This document shows positions 19,901 to 28,228 of a DNA stretch of 51,337 nt, piece by piece. The translations under genes and the position numbers were made by a program. The stretch is taken from IMG/VR virus record IMGVR_UViG_3300008114_000176, positions 1 to 51,337 of that record; one strand, 5' to 3'. This DNA comes from a virus. The notes under the pieces were generated by a model, which worked only from the letters and a program-made list of their open reading frames with translations, was not told the origin of the DNA and ran no database searches. The first letter of the stretch is position 1. Every line of letters begins with the position of its first letter.

Positions 19901-21031
19901 GATGTTTATGAAAATGCTCATATATGGATAACGTTTTATAATAATTCTTGGACAGTATTTCGATATAATCAAGAAGTTGCACTACGAGTAGAGTCTTTAA
20001 TAAAGATAGATTCTAATGTAGAATTAACACTAAGTCGACTACACAATTTTAAAGTCGGCGATATTGTTGGTTTAAAATACATTGCTAATCTTACAGGCTT
20101 TTTTAAAATTACTGCAATTACAAATAAAACAATTACAGTAATTACTACTAGCACCAACGAACCTGAGATTGAAGATAGTACATCGGCAACTATTGGAATT
20201 TTTACAGTTGCAAGAAAAACAAATTATCAAGAGTTAGATCCGCAACAGGCCTCATTGTTATCTCTTTCAGCAAGGATTTGGGTAGATGCAAATGAATCCG
20301 ATAAATGGGAAGTTATTGAAAAAACCAAACAGTATACTACCTACGAATTAAGTGAATACGGAATCACAACCCCTGTGGGCACTGGCACATCGGTAGTCTA
20401 TATTGATAACCTAAAACAAATTGCCACAGGCATTCCGGGATCGGGTTATGTAATGATTTATACAACCAAGGCTTCTGGTGAAGTTATTGGCCTAAAACAA
20501 ATTGTGCCACCGCCCGATGGATTTGAAACTGCGGTTGGAACATCGTTTGGAAAAGTATTAGCAGTTAGTCCGGATTACAAGTGGTTAGCTGTAGGATCTC
20601 CAAATGCCAGCGGAGTAAAGAGTGCATATCAAGGCGAATTGTATCAATATAGAAGTTATCTTGCAGGCGAGATTGTGCTATATCAAGGAAAACTTTGGGA
20701 AGCCATTGATAACATTGATCTAGGTGACGGTAGTTCTATTAACTTTAACAGCGACGATTGGAAGCCAGCAACTATAGTTAACGCTAATCCTGCTGCCCGA
20801 GGCGACGGATTCACCGACCAGGGAATGATATCCTTGTACAAATACAGTCAAGGACAGTGGGAAATTGCCTACAGTTTTGTTAGTCCAAGACAAGCGGCCT
20901 ACGAAGAATTTGGTTCAGCAATTACTATTGGTGTTTCTGGAACAACATATTATATGGCAGTATCTGCTCTAGGGTCATTATGTAATCCTGCAGTAGGACC
21001 AAATACTGGTAAAGGAAGAAGTTATCCTTAG
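13988..21031 (+). CDS. Giant virion structural protein, N-terminal part (frame-broken)
   Basis: A 2347-residue open frame that starts two bases after gp6. It contains several short modules of the CBM5/12-like type (Y-x-x-G-x-x-V-x-x-x-x-x-x-W ... W) at about 224-263, 1468-1514, 1731-1772 and 2221-2262, a long central segment with NPWEMLGFSEKPLWW (about 1173) that I associate with very large virion proteins of aquatic T4-like phages, and at the C terminus two FG-GAP-type blades (FGKVLAVSPD..., FGSAITIG...). The frame stops at TAG 21029-21031 in mid-propeller; the remaining blades follow in the next frame, so this is the front of a gene of about 4,500 residues. Likely a baseplate- or fibre-associated host-contact protein; role inferred from position and modules. 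Confidence 0.8.
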   Translation: MADKFFPDSQLPIRKTLDLLPQIFQTEANSKFLAGALDPLVQPGVLEKKVGYIGKRYGKTYKPNEIYLDTDQTLRSRYQLEPGVVVETDGKIKNFYDYLDFKNQLKFFNNSEERDDLITAQEHYTWSPPIDWDKFVNYREYYWAPDGPPPIKILGQAQNITSTYRVGLGVGSVYIFTPDGLTNNPTLTLYRGQTYKFQVNVPGNPLLFRTTIDTGTLLYNPDFQYSKGQLVVFDSKLWKAKNNITGNDGSTIDENTDDWEFVDFTAVSSSALNYTKGITNSGIENGTITFEVPLNAPDVLYYQSFTDPNRFGRIIITNIEENTKIDVENEILGKATYTSSNNVAFSNGMIVYFIGKVFPEKYSSNTSNNKWVVEGVGEKISLTNVADLIVSTTFSDTAPEILFDNGGFDTQPFDDASAYPGKKDYITINRSSLDSNPWSRYNRWYHRAVLDYAHTLNNSNFDAPETTRAKRPIIEFKPNLQLFNHGSIAKAAVDYVDDFTTDVFSVIEGSTGYIVDGEYLFNGARLLITNDTDTLANNQIYIVNFITHNNVKQISLTRESNVDTQAGDGVLIRRGIKNKGVMYHFNGIDWVQSQLKTATNQEPLFDMFDDNEVSFGDAETYPVSSFVGTPILSYKIGSGPTDIELGFSISYLNIDNVGDIQFNFNIDADSFNYKLDNINYSKEIATGYLKFNNDGSFINAWNTLDSNYIQPIIDSVDITESTNEITTTMVDWNLLDDKDIRKILVYLNGVHVRSGFTRTAGTFVFDKQFTVGDTVAIKLFADIDPNTGYYEIPLGLEKNPLNEKIKTFTLGQASDHLATGLELLEDFTGIFPGLNNLRDISGYQTLTRRFLKHSSPSPLSIALLCNKENNIIKSIQYAKKSYTDFKNNFITLAYEIYYDQTANDFVDSILEEISRTQDINRPFAGSDMIGSGAHTTINYTVEDTGIKTFALSEKFDLKSLSSRAVYVYFNNQQLLVNRDYEFNSTFGFVNLMINLTEGDVIQIREYTSTAINFIPPTPTKLGLYKKYTPRKFVDDTYVDPKEVIQGHDGSITIAYGDFRDDVLLELETRIYNNIKQEYNESIINIDNILGGYYGNALYGKPALDKIISSEFLNWISGTNIDYVNNLYFDSENSFTYTYSNMVDPTGTQNLPGYWKGVYSWFYDTYRPHTNPWEMLGFSEKPLWWETEYGPAPYTSNNLILWEDLRDGIIRQGERAGTRDRYKRPSIMSHIPVDGDGKLLSPLDSGLAGNFSLINNQGAFKIGDDAPVEAAWRTSSEWPFAIISALALLKPFEFITDNFNKSFISTNKLGQTINLKTNLFSTFNDFVYENTTDTPVSGLVVYITNYLKSTAASTATLEDIVGNINVKLSNRISGFVDQQQQKYILDSKNPRSTSNSVFIPPENYDIIFNVSSPIFNLSYSGVILEKVNTGWKISGYDNSTPLFYYYQPTDSQSDPLISVGGLSENFLDWTENTFYGNGVICRFKDKFYRCLSSHTSSTEFLESTNGLNIWKQLPSLPLNGAVEAFRRRNFNKLKLKTLSYGTILTSIQQVVDFLLGYQEYLKSVGFIFDGYDRNSSTSFDWYTSAKEFMFWSKHNWAENSLLTLSPSATYIKIKFNIGVVDNILDSFYDYQVLKNDGNPLQPRFINVNRDFQEIVVSTTNTTDGIYFLRMHFVLKEHVVVFDDRTVFNDILYDKPTGYRQERIKSRGFRTVDWDGDYTSPGFLFDNVNIDVWQPFTDYKLGDIVAYKSYNWTSKKTQLGSAEFQDAFWSKLDSTPSKSLVPNFDYKINQFSDYYEVNTDGVGSSQRDLARHAIGYQQREYLQNIAEDEISQFRIYQGFIREKGTANAIVKVFDKLSRTQDDSVVLKEEWAFKIGEFGGTNQIDDFEFEIKKDNLVINPQPILLTYSTNSSVVLDQYLRINSSNFTIAPTPFTTDLNRTSYYDGVTRSAGYVNTNHVDFVVRTIDDIVNLNIADVYENAHIWITFYNNSWTVFRYNQEVALRVESLIKIDSNVELTLSRLHNFKVGDIVGLKYIANLTGFFKITAITNKTITVITTSTNEPEIEDSTSATIGIFTVARKTNYQELDPQQASLLSLSARIWVDANESDKWEVIEKTKQYTTYELSEYGITTPVGTGTSVVYIDNLKQIATGIPGSGYVMIYTTKASGEVIGLKQIVPPPDGFETAVGTSFGKVLAVSPDYKWLAVGSPNASGVKSAYQGELYQYRSYLAGEIVLYQGKLWEAIDNIDLGDGSSINFNSDDWKPATIVNANPAARGDGFTDQGMISLYKYSQGQWEIAYSFVSPRQAAYEEFGSAITIGVSGTTYYMAVSALGSLCNPAVGPNTGKGRSYP
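21010..21031 (+). other. Frame break in the giant virion gene
   Basis: The reading frame changes by -1 between a TAA of the downstream frame (21010-21012) and the TAG of the upstream frame (21029-21031). The downstream frame resumes with SLESSDWKKLD, which matches the end of a CBM-like module (compare NSDDWKPAT earlier), while the upstream frame stops right after NTGKGR, where a propeller strand begins. So about one module (roughly 50 residues) appears to be missing. No X-XXY-YYZ slippery heptamer is present. Confidence 0.6.
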
Positions 21032-21078
21032 AGTCAAGTGATTGGAAAAAATTAGATCCTATTTCTACGCAATGTTCG

Positions 21079-24000
21079 TTGCCAACAAATATTGCAATGG
21101 ATGATGACGGTTCTACCCTAGCAGAAGGATTACTAAGTTCAACGCAGTTAGCCGAATTAGTTAAAGAAGGCGATCAGTTTGGTTTTTCTCTTACTATGAG
21201 TAGAGACGGACGTTTATTAGTTGTTGGCGCACCAAATAGTGACGGTCAATATTTTGCCAATTACCGAGGCGACTGGAATGTTTATCAAGAATATAAAGAA
21301 GGTGATGTTGTAAAATATCAAAACGGCTATCATAGATTAACCGACGCAACAACATCATCTATTACAAGTCTTGGACAATTTCCAGATGATGGATTACCTT
21401 GGTTAAATGTAGGAGATAGTGCATCTCCTTCTACGGGTAAAATTTACATCTACGAAAGAAATTCAAATGATTTGTACAGTCTAACACAGACAATTACCGC
21501 TGATTCTTTAAGCGATATAAACGATACTACGAATTCTGGGATTATTGGATCGGGGGACCAATTTGGATTTGCCATCGATATTGATGCATCGGGCACAACT
21601 ATTGTAACAAGTAGTCCCTTAGCAGACATTAACAAACAGAATCAAGGAGCAGCATATGTTTTCAAACGGGATGCTACTCAATTTAGGCTAAAACAAAAAT
21701 TACAAAGCTACGAATATTTTACAAACGAGTATTTTGGTTCTAGTGTTTCTATCAGTGCTGCAACTGAACGAATTGTAATTGGAGCAAAAAATGCCGGATA
21801 TGCTGTTGATGCATATTTTACCGATGGTACAACATTTGATAGAAGAAGAACCTCGTTCTCTTCTTCTAGAGGATTTCCTGGACAAGTCTATGTGTATGAG
21901 AGAAAAGATCAGGGATATTTCTTAGTTGAAAAATTAGAGGCTGAGTTAGTTTCTGGAGAGTCGTTTGGCTATTCTATCGATTGTACCAGTTCTGTAATTG
22001 TTGTAGGATCTCCTACCTATCAAGTAGAAGGTGTAGCAGTTGGTATGGTTAGACTGTTTAAAAAATCACCCGAAACAAATAGTTTCAATGTAATTTCTCA
22101 AGAAACACCTTTAGTAGATGTTGACTTGTTGCAAAATATTGAATTATATGATAATGTCAATAATAAAAAAATCACAGACCTTGATGTTGTTGACGGTTTT
22201 AAACTTAAAATATTAGGAGTTGCTGAACAAGAAATTTCCTATAAAACAATTTACGATCCTGCAATATACATGTTGGGTACTGACGACCAAGTAGTTGATG
22301 AATCACAACCGTGGTTTGAAAAAAATGTTGGAAAAATTTGGTGGGATTTAAGTACAGTTAAATTTATAAATTATGAGCAGGATGATTTTTCCTATAGAAT
22401 AGGAAACTGGAATTCTCAAGTAGAAGGCTCTTCAATTGATATCTACGAATGGGTAGAATCTGTACTATTGCCATCGGAGTGGAGTTTGCTTGCCGATACT
22501 GTAGAAGGATTAGTTGAAGGTATTTCCGGCCAACCAAAATTTGCTGACGATACAGTTTACAATACTAAGATTTTGTACAATCCAAACACAGGATTAACTA
22601 CTGGAACATTGTATTACTATTGGGTTTCTTCAAAGACACTGCTCCCTGCTAATAATCCAAATAGACGAATTTCAGCATCAGCAATTGAAGATTTTATTAA
22701 TAACCCAATTGGGTCTGGAATTCCGTTTGTAGGGATATTAGGAACAGACAAATTTTTAGCCTATAATTTCCCAGCAGTTATTGGAACAGATACAGCACTG
22801 ATAAATGTTGAATATACTAAAAATAAAAAACAATTAACACCAATTCATAGAGAGTATCAATTATTAACTAGCGGAGTTGCCGACAGTCTGCCTTCTGAAT
22901 ACTTAGAAAAGAAATGGATTGACAGTTTAGTAGGATCAGACGAAGCTGGAAATGCAGTTCCTGATCCTAAATTGCCAGTTAAGAAACAACAAGGACTAAG
23001 TTTTAGGCCTCGACAAAGCATGTTTGTTAATAGAGATAAGGCATTAAAGATTGCAATTGACAATATTAATTCTGTACTAATAACTAGACCTTTTGCTGAC
23101 ACGATTGATTTTAGTAATCTTAACAAATTTGATCCTATTCCTAGTGAAGTATTAAATCAATATGATTTAGCAGTGGATACCTATATTGATTTGGAACAAG
23201 TAGGAACAGTAAAAATTCGTCAGGCAGAATTTACCGCAAATATTATTAATGGTGAAATTGATACCATTGATATTTCAGATGCAGGGTTTGGATACCGAAC
23301 AGCTCCTTATATTGAAATTCAAGGCGACGGAATTGGAGCAAAAGCATTCATTACTTTAAACGCACAAGGTAAAGTAAATTCTATTACATTAACGTCTAAA
23401 GGAAAAAAATATACAACAGCTATCGTAAAAATTAGACCGTTCTCTGTGTTGGTGCGAAACGATTCTACATTAAACGGATTTTGGAGTATATATGCTTGGG
23501 ATCAACAACGTAAGATTTTTTATCGTAGTAAATCTCAAGGATACGATACTACCATTTATTGGGAATTTATCGATTGGTGGAAATTAGGATATTCTATAAA
23601 TTCTAGAATTATTAAAGAAATTACTAATATATACCAAGAACCAACTCTAGATCTTTCTGTGGGTGATCTAATCAGAGTTAAAGAATATGGCAATGGCGGA
23701 TGGGTAATATTAGAAAAGACAATAGAAGGTGACGGAAATCTGCTTGGAAATTATAATTTAGTTGGTCGTCAAAATGGCACAATACGGATTACCGATACTC
23801 TTTATAATCGGTTGATTAACAGCCTTGGTTATGACAATGTCGGTTCTTATGATGCAGCATTGTATGATTTACAACCAACTAAAGAATTACGAATTATTTT
23901 ACAAGCAGCAAAAGAAAATATATTTGTTGATGACCTAAGAGTTGAATGGAACAATTTATTCTTCTCTTCGGTAAAATATGCGTTCTCTGAACAGACTTAT

Positions 24001-27000
24001 ATTGATTGGGCATTCAAGACAAGTTTCTTAAATGCAATTCATAATGTGGGCGATCTCGAACAGAAGACCAACTATAAAAACGATAATTTAGAAAGTTTTC
24101 AACAATACATAGAAGAAGTAAAACCCTATAGAACCAGCATTAGAGAATACACTAGTCGATATACTAAAACTGAGTCTTCTAATTCAGCGGTATCTGATTT
24201 TGATCTACCACCTGCATATTCTGTTAGAGACGGTAAAATATTACCAGTAAATCAATATTATAATAGATTCAGTGAATATCCATGGAAGTCGTGGTTTGAC
24301 AACAATGGATATTCTATAGTAGCAATTGAAGTTGCTAACGCAGGCGCTGACTATCGCACTCCGCCAACAGTATTAATTACAGGTAATGGTACTGGTGCTA
24401 CGGCCCAAGCATTTATATCTAATGGTCGAGTGTCTGGAATTAGAGTTATTACTAATGGTAGTGGTTATACACAAACTCCAACAGTATCATTAGTAGGCGG
24501 CAACGGAACATCAATTAATATTGCTAGAGCTGTAGCAGTTCTTGGCGACACACCTGTTAGATCCTTTGATCTAACAATGAAGTTTGATAGAACAAATAAA
24601 ATTGGTACTTATAATGATTTTGAATATTCACAAACTTTTATTGCTACGGGATATAGTTCAATATTTGATCTAAATTATGCTCCAACTAGAGATAAAGGAA
24701 AAATTACAGTAGTTAAAAACAATCAGTTAGTAATTACCAATGAATATGAAATTAGTCTATATACTTCAACAATAGATACGTATGAATTATTAAAGGGTAA
24801 ATTGAAATTTTTTACAAATCCAAATGCAGGGGACGTAATTGTAATTAACTATGAAAAAAATACTGAATTGTTTAATAGCATAGATAGAATACGTAAATTT
24901 TATCAACCAACAGCCGGCATGAAAGGTAATGATCTTGGTCAATTAATGACCGGAGTTGACTTTGGCGGTGTACAGGTGCAAGGTACAACTTTTGATGTTA
25001 CTGGCGGGTGGGATGCTCTGCCATGGTTCACAGACAGTTGGGATAGTGTAGAATCTAGTAATGATTTTTATTATGTAGCAGATGGTAGCACAACATTTGT
25101 TGTCTTACCTTATACACCAGAAAACAACCAACCTATTTCGATCTATATTAAACGAGTTGGAGATCAACGTCCGATTAGAATTGATGATCCTAATTATACT
25201 CCTAGCTGGGATTCTAGTGTAGCAACTAATCCCAACGCCGAAATGCCAACATTCGTTGGAGATGGATCTACAAATATAATTGAAGTCCATCGATATTTAA
25301 GTACCAATTCTGGAGATACACTAATCTTTAGAAAATTAGAAAGTGACGGTTCTGTTGTTATTAGTGATGTAAATTTATTAGATACAAGAATTAGCGGCGG
25401 ATCGTTATCGAACATTAATGGCGCATATGTAACTGCCGCTGGATTAACTCCAGAAGAAATAGTTATAGACGGAGAAAAATTTATCAGTCCAGATCAAGTG
25501 CCGGCACCCGAAGAGAATATTCCAGGCCAAGTACTTGATAGTTTAAGTATCAAGGTATTTAATAAAACCAATCCGGGTGCAGCCCCAATACAAAATAATG
25601 TTATTATTGGAGATGGTGTCAGAACTAGATTTACAATAGGATTATCCATCTTTGAAGCAACGTCGGTAATGGTATATGTTAATAAAGTTAAACAAGAATA
25701 TATTGGTGATAGTACTATAAATTACACCATAGATTTTGTTGAAAATGAAATTGAATTTAATCTAGCACCAGCGTTGGGAGATGTTATTGAAATTATTGCT
25801 GTGGGTATAGGCGGTATAGGATTACTAGATTATCAAGAATTTGTAGCAGACGGTGAAACTAACTTATTTTTAACCAAAGCTGCATACGATCAAACATCAA
25901 TAGTTTTAGTGACTGTAGACGGAGTAGCTATAGACGTTGGTTTTGTCAACAGTTCAGATTTTATTGATACTAAAAATAAAACAATGATACAGTTCGGATT
26001 AACTCCTGCATTTAGACAAGTTGTAAAAATTATCTGTTTTGGTGCAGTCGAAGGTGCAGATTCGTTTAACTCTTCCTTTATTCGAATTAATCAACAAACA
26101 GTTCCGTATGATGGAAGTACTAGGACCATAGCATTAGATAATTTTGTTAATTTAGAACAATCGTCGGCAGCTGCCTCAATTATAGTCAACGTTAATGGTA
26201 CATATCTTCAAGGAGTTGATACTACCTATATTGAATATGACGGTACTAATAACAATATATCAGTGGGTGTTGATCCTGCAGAAACAATTGGAACTATTAC
26301 TTCTGGAAATGTCAAAGTATACATTAATAATGTTCAACAACAATTTGTTATTGACTTTACCTATAACGGAAACAACAATTTAATTAATATCCCTTCTTCA
26401 AATTTAGAATTAGGCGATATAATCAGAGTTGAAACTAACGTTAGATCAAAATATTCAATTGTTGATGGAAATATTATATTAGATAATAGTGTTGATCTAG
26501 AGGTTAACGATGATATTCAAATAACATGGTTTAGCCAATATTCTACAATGAATATTATTTCAGACGAATACCAAGGCGGTAAATTGCAATACAAACTGCC
26601 AAGGGATCCTCTAGATGTTAATTATGTTTGGGTATATAAGAATGGAATTCGTTTAACTAAAGATGCAGATTATAGACTATCGCGGTCTTCTATTGTTTAT
26701 CTAACTGAAGAGTCGTTATCTACAGACACTATTAAAATTGTACAATTTAGTAACGTAATTTATTCAAGTAATAGGGCATTTGAAATATTTAAGGATATGT
26801 TAAACAACTATCATTATAAGAGATATTCTAGAGATGTTGAAGTTAAATTAGTTAAAGATCTAAATTATTTTGATACATCTATAGAAGTTTCAAACGCTGA
26901 TAAATTATCAACTCCAATCTTTAGTAGACGAATTCCTGGAGTTGTTATTATTAATAATGAAAGAATTGAATATTTTGAAAAGAATGGAAATATTCTATCT

Positions 27001-27546
27001 CAATTAAGACGTGGAAGTTTAGGTACAGGAATTGCCGAATTACATCTAACAGGTAGTTTTGTAGTCGATGTTGGTGCAACCGAAACTCTTCCTTATACCG
27101 AAAATCAAGAGAAAGCCAACTTTATCAGCGACGGTAGCACAATATTGATTGGACCACTAGATTATACTCCTCGCCAATCTACAAGAAATAATTGGTACAG
27201 AGAATCGATACCATCTAATTTTGGTCCTTGCGACGAAATAGAAGTATTTGCGGGCGGTAAGCGCCTACGTAAAAATCCTATAGATGCCTATCAAGAAGAT
27301 AACGGCGCTAGCAGCCCTGGTGCTGATATTATGCAAGAAGCTGAATTTTCAGTTAACGGAACAACTGCATATATTCGATTAACTGACTCAGTACCTGCAG
27401 GAACTCGAATAACAATCATTAGAAAATTAGGAAAAATTTGGTATGAGAAAAGTGAATTTGCAGCCAGTAAAGGCATTACGTTGTTGTCTAACAACACACC
27501 TATTGCTAGTTTCATTGCTGTAAAGACCACTGAGCTGCCCGAATAA
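21079..27546 (+). CDS. Giant virion structural protein, C-terminal part (frame-broken)
   Basis: About 2155 residues; the frame is actually open from 21013. The listed start is a TTG (21079), the first ATG is 21097, and neither has a convincing ribosome binding site, which argues for a continuation of the upstream frame. The first 320 residues hold four FG-GAP-type blades (FGFSLTMSRDGRLLVVGAPN, FGFAIDIDASG, FGSSVSISAAT, FGYSIDCTSS), completing a six- to seven-bladed beta-propeller with the two blades left in the upstream part. Two glycine-rich GYRTAP/ADYRTPP repeat units with PTVLITGNG-type strands follow near 736 and 1089. The rest is repeated beta-sandwich-like segments (NG..V..G.DY pattern) common in fibre and baseplate proteins. 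Confidence 0.75.
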   Translation: MPTNIAMDDDGSTLAEGLLSSTQLAELVKEGDQFGFSLTMSRDGRLLVVGAPNSDGQYFANYRGDWNVYQEYKEGDVVKYQNGYHRLTDATTSSITSLGQFPDDGLPWLNVGDSASPSTGKIYIYERNSNDLYSLTQTITADSLSDINDTTNSGIIGSGDQFGFAIDIDASGTTIVTSSPLADINKQNQGAAYVFKRDATQFRLKQKLQSYEYFTNEYFGSSVSISAATERIVIGAKNAGYAVDAYFTDGTTFDRRRTSFSSSRGFPGQVYVYERKDQGYFLVEKLEAELVSGESFGYSIDCTSSVIVVGSPTYQVEGVAVGMVRLFKKSPETNSFNVISQETPLVDVDLLQNIELYDNVNNKKITDLDVVDGFKLKILGVAEQEISYKTIYDPAIYMLGTDDQVVDESQPWFEKNVGKIWWDLSTVKFINYEQDDFSYRIGNWNSQVEGSSIDIYEWVESVLLPSEWSLLADTVEGLVEGISGQPKFADDTVYNTKILYNPNTGLTTGTLYYYWVSSKTLLPANNPNRRISASAIEDFINNPIGSGIPFVGILGTDKFLAYNFPAVIGTDTALINVEYTKNKKQLTPIHREYQLLTSGVADSLPSEYLEKKWIDSLVGSDEAGNAVPDPKLPVKKQQGLSFRPRQSMFVNRDKALKIAIDNINSVLITRPFADTIDFSNLNKFDPIPSEVLNQYDLAVDTYIDLEQVGTVKIRQAEFTANIINGEIDTIDISDAGFGYRTAPYIEIQGDGIGAKAFITLNAQGKVNSITLTSKGKKYTTAIVKIRPFSVLVRNDSTLNGFWSIYAWDQQRKIFYRSKSQGYDTTIYWEFIDWWKLGYSINSRIIKEITNIYQEPTLDLSVGDLIRVKEYGNGGWVILEKTIEGDGNLLGNYNLVGRQNGTIRITDTLYNRLINSLGYDNVGSYDAALYDLQPTKELRIILQAAKENIFVDDLRVEWNNLFFSSVKYAFSEQTYIDWAFKTSFLNAIHNVGDLEQKTNYKNDNLESFQQYIEEVKPYRTSIREYTSRYTKTESSNSAVSDFDLPPAYSVRDGKILPVNQYYNRFSEYPWKSWFDNNGYSIVAIEVANAGADYRTPPTVLITGNGTGATAQAFISNGRVSGIRVITNGSGYTQTPTVSLVGGNGTSINIARAVAVLGDTPVRSFDLTMKFDRTNKIGTYNDFEYSQTFIATGYSSIFDLNYAPTRDKGKITVVKNNQLVITNEYEISLYTSTIDTYELLKGKLKFFTNPNAGDVIVINYEKNTELFNSIDRIRKFYQPTAGMKGNDLGQLMTGVDFGGVQVQGTTFDVTGGWDALPWFTDSWDSVESSNDFYYVADGSTTFVVLPYTPENNQPISIYIKRVGDQRPIRIDDPNYTPSWDSSVATNPNAEMPTFVGDGSTNIIEVHRYLSTNSGDTLIFRKLESDGSVVISDVNLLDTRISGGSLSNINGAYVTAAGLTPEEIVIDGEKFISPDQVPAPEENIPGQVLDSLSIKVFNKTNPGAAPIQNNVIIGDGVRTRFTIGLSIFEATSVMVYVNKVKQEYIGDSTINYTIDFVENEIEFNLAPALGDVIEIIAVGIGGIGLLDYQEFVADGETNLFLTKAAYDQTSIVLVTVDGVAIDVGFVNSSDFIDTKNKTMIQFGLTPAFRQVVKIICFGAVEGADSFNSSFIRINQQTVPYDGSTRTIALDNFVNLEQSSAAASIIVNVNGTYLQGVDTTYIEYDGTNNNISVGVDPAETIGTITSGNVKVYINNVQQQFVIDFTYNGNNNLINIPSSNLELGDIIRVETNVRSKYSIVDGNIILDNSVDLEVNDDIQITWFSQYSTMNIISDEYQGGKLQYKLPRDPLDVNYVWVYKNGIRLTKDADYRLSRSSIVYLTEESLSTDTIKIVQFSNVIYSSNRAFEIFKDMLNNYHYKRYSRDVEVKLVKDLNYFDTSIEVSNADKLSTPIFSRRIPGVVIINNERIEYFEKNGNILSQLRRGSLGTGIAELHLTGSFVVDVGATETLPYTENQEKANFISDGSTILIGPLDYTPRQSTRNNWYRESIPSNFGPCDEIEVFAGGKRLRKNPIDAYQEDNGASSPGADIMQEAEFSVNGTTAYIRLTDSVPAGTRITIIRKLGKIWYEKSEFAASKGITLLSNNTPIASFIAVKTTELPE

Positions 27547-27549
27547 ATA
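27542..27549 (+). promoter_or_regulatory. Late promoter box AATAAATA ahead of the fibre operon
   Basis: AATAAATA, identical to the box ahead of gp48, overlaps the stop codon of the giant gene. The predicted start site is about 27555, so the ATG at 27557 would be leaderless while the ATG at 27581 has a leader. Confidence 0.7.
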
Positions 27550-27580
27550 CACTATTATGAATAACCAAGAAGAAACTAAT

Positions 27581-28225
27581 ATGTCAAATACACCAGAAAA
27601 ATCAACAGTTCCTGATAAAATGCCAGACGAAGTTGGTGGTTTTCACTTCGAAGGGCATATAAAAATCTTTGATCCGCAAAGCGGAGAAGTTTTTATTGAC
27701 AAGCGGAATGCAATTCATTACGAAAACATGAGCGTGGCCATGGTTAATAGCCTCTCAAATCAAGGCCAGGGCACAATTTATCAAATGGTATTTGGCAATG
27801 GAGGCACAAACGTTGATCCAACAGGACTTATTACCTACTTAACACCTAACACTGTGGGTATTAATACCAGTCTTTACAATCAAACATTTAGCAAAGTAGT
27901 AGATCAAAATGCTGCCGAAAACGTAGATCCTGTTAGAAATAAAATGGAAATTAGGCATATTAGTGGCGCAACTTATAGCGATGTAATAATCAGTTGCATC
28001 TTAGACTATGGCGAGCCTGACGGACAGGAAGCATTTGATAACAGTCAAGATATGAGTGGTAATTTTGTATTTGACGAGCTAGGATTGAAATCTTATAGTC
28101 CTAATGGAAATGGAAAACTATTAACACATGTTATCTTTCACCCTGTGCAAAAGTCATTGAACAGACTACTACAGATTGATTATACAATTCGAATTCAGAG
28201 CTTGACCAGCTTCACAGAGGTATAA
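27581..28225 (+). CDS. Conserved virion structural protein
   Basis: A 214-residue protein. I chose the ATG at 27581 over the in-frame ATG at 27557 because the late box at 27542-27549 predicts a transcript starting at about 27555, and an AAGAAG sits ahead of 27581. Sequence features: GGFHFEGHIKIFDPQSGEVF near the N terminus, then KRNAIHYENMS, and a beta-rich C terminus. I associate this pattern with structural genes next to the fibre cluster in aquatic T4-like phages, possibly an adaptor between baseplate and fibres, but no T4 equivalent is evident. Confidence 0.65.
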   Translation: MSNTPEKSTVPDKMPDEVGGFHFEGHIKIFDPQSGEVFIDKRNAIHYENMSVAMVNSLSNQGQGTIYQMVFGNGGTNVDPTGLITYLTPNTVGINTSLYNQTFSKVVDQNAAENVDPVRNKMEIRHISGATYSDVIISCILDYGEPDGQEAFDNSQDMSGNFVFDELGLKSYSPNGNGKLLTHVIFHPVQKSLNRLLQIDYTIRIQSLTSFTEV

Positions 28226-28228
28226 CAG

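Noticed and set aside
21010-21031. Programmed -1 frameshift in the giant gene
   Set aside because: No X-XXY-YYZ heptamer or convincing slip pair between the bounding stops, and a protein segment is missing, which a frameshift would not explain.
27557-27580. Upstream ATG as the start of the structural gene at 27581
   Set aside because: It lies at the predicted late transcription start and has no ribosome binding site; the later ATG fits better.
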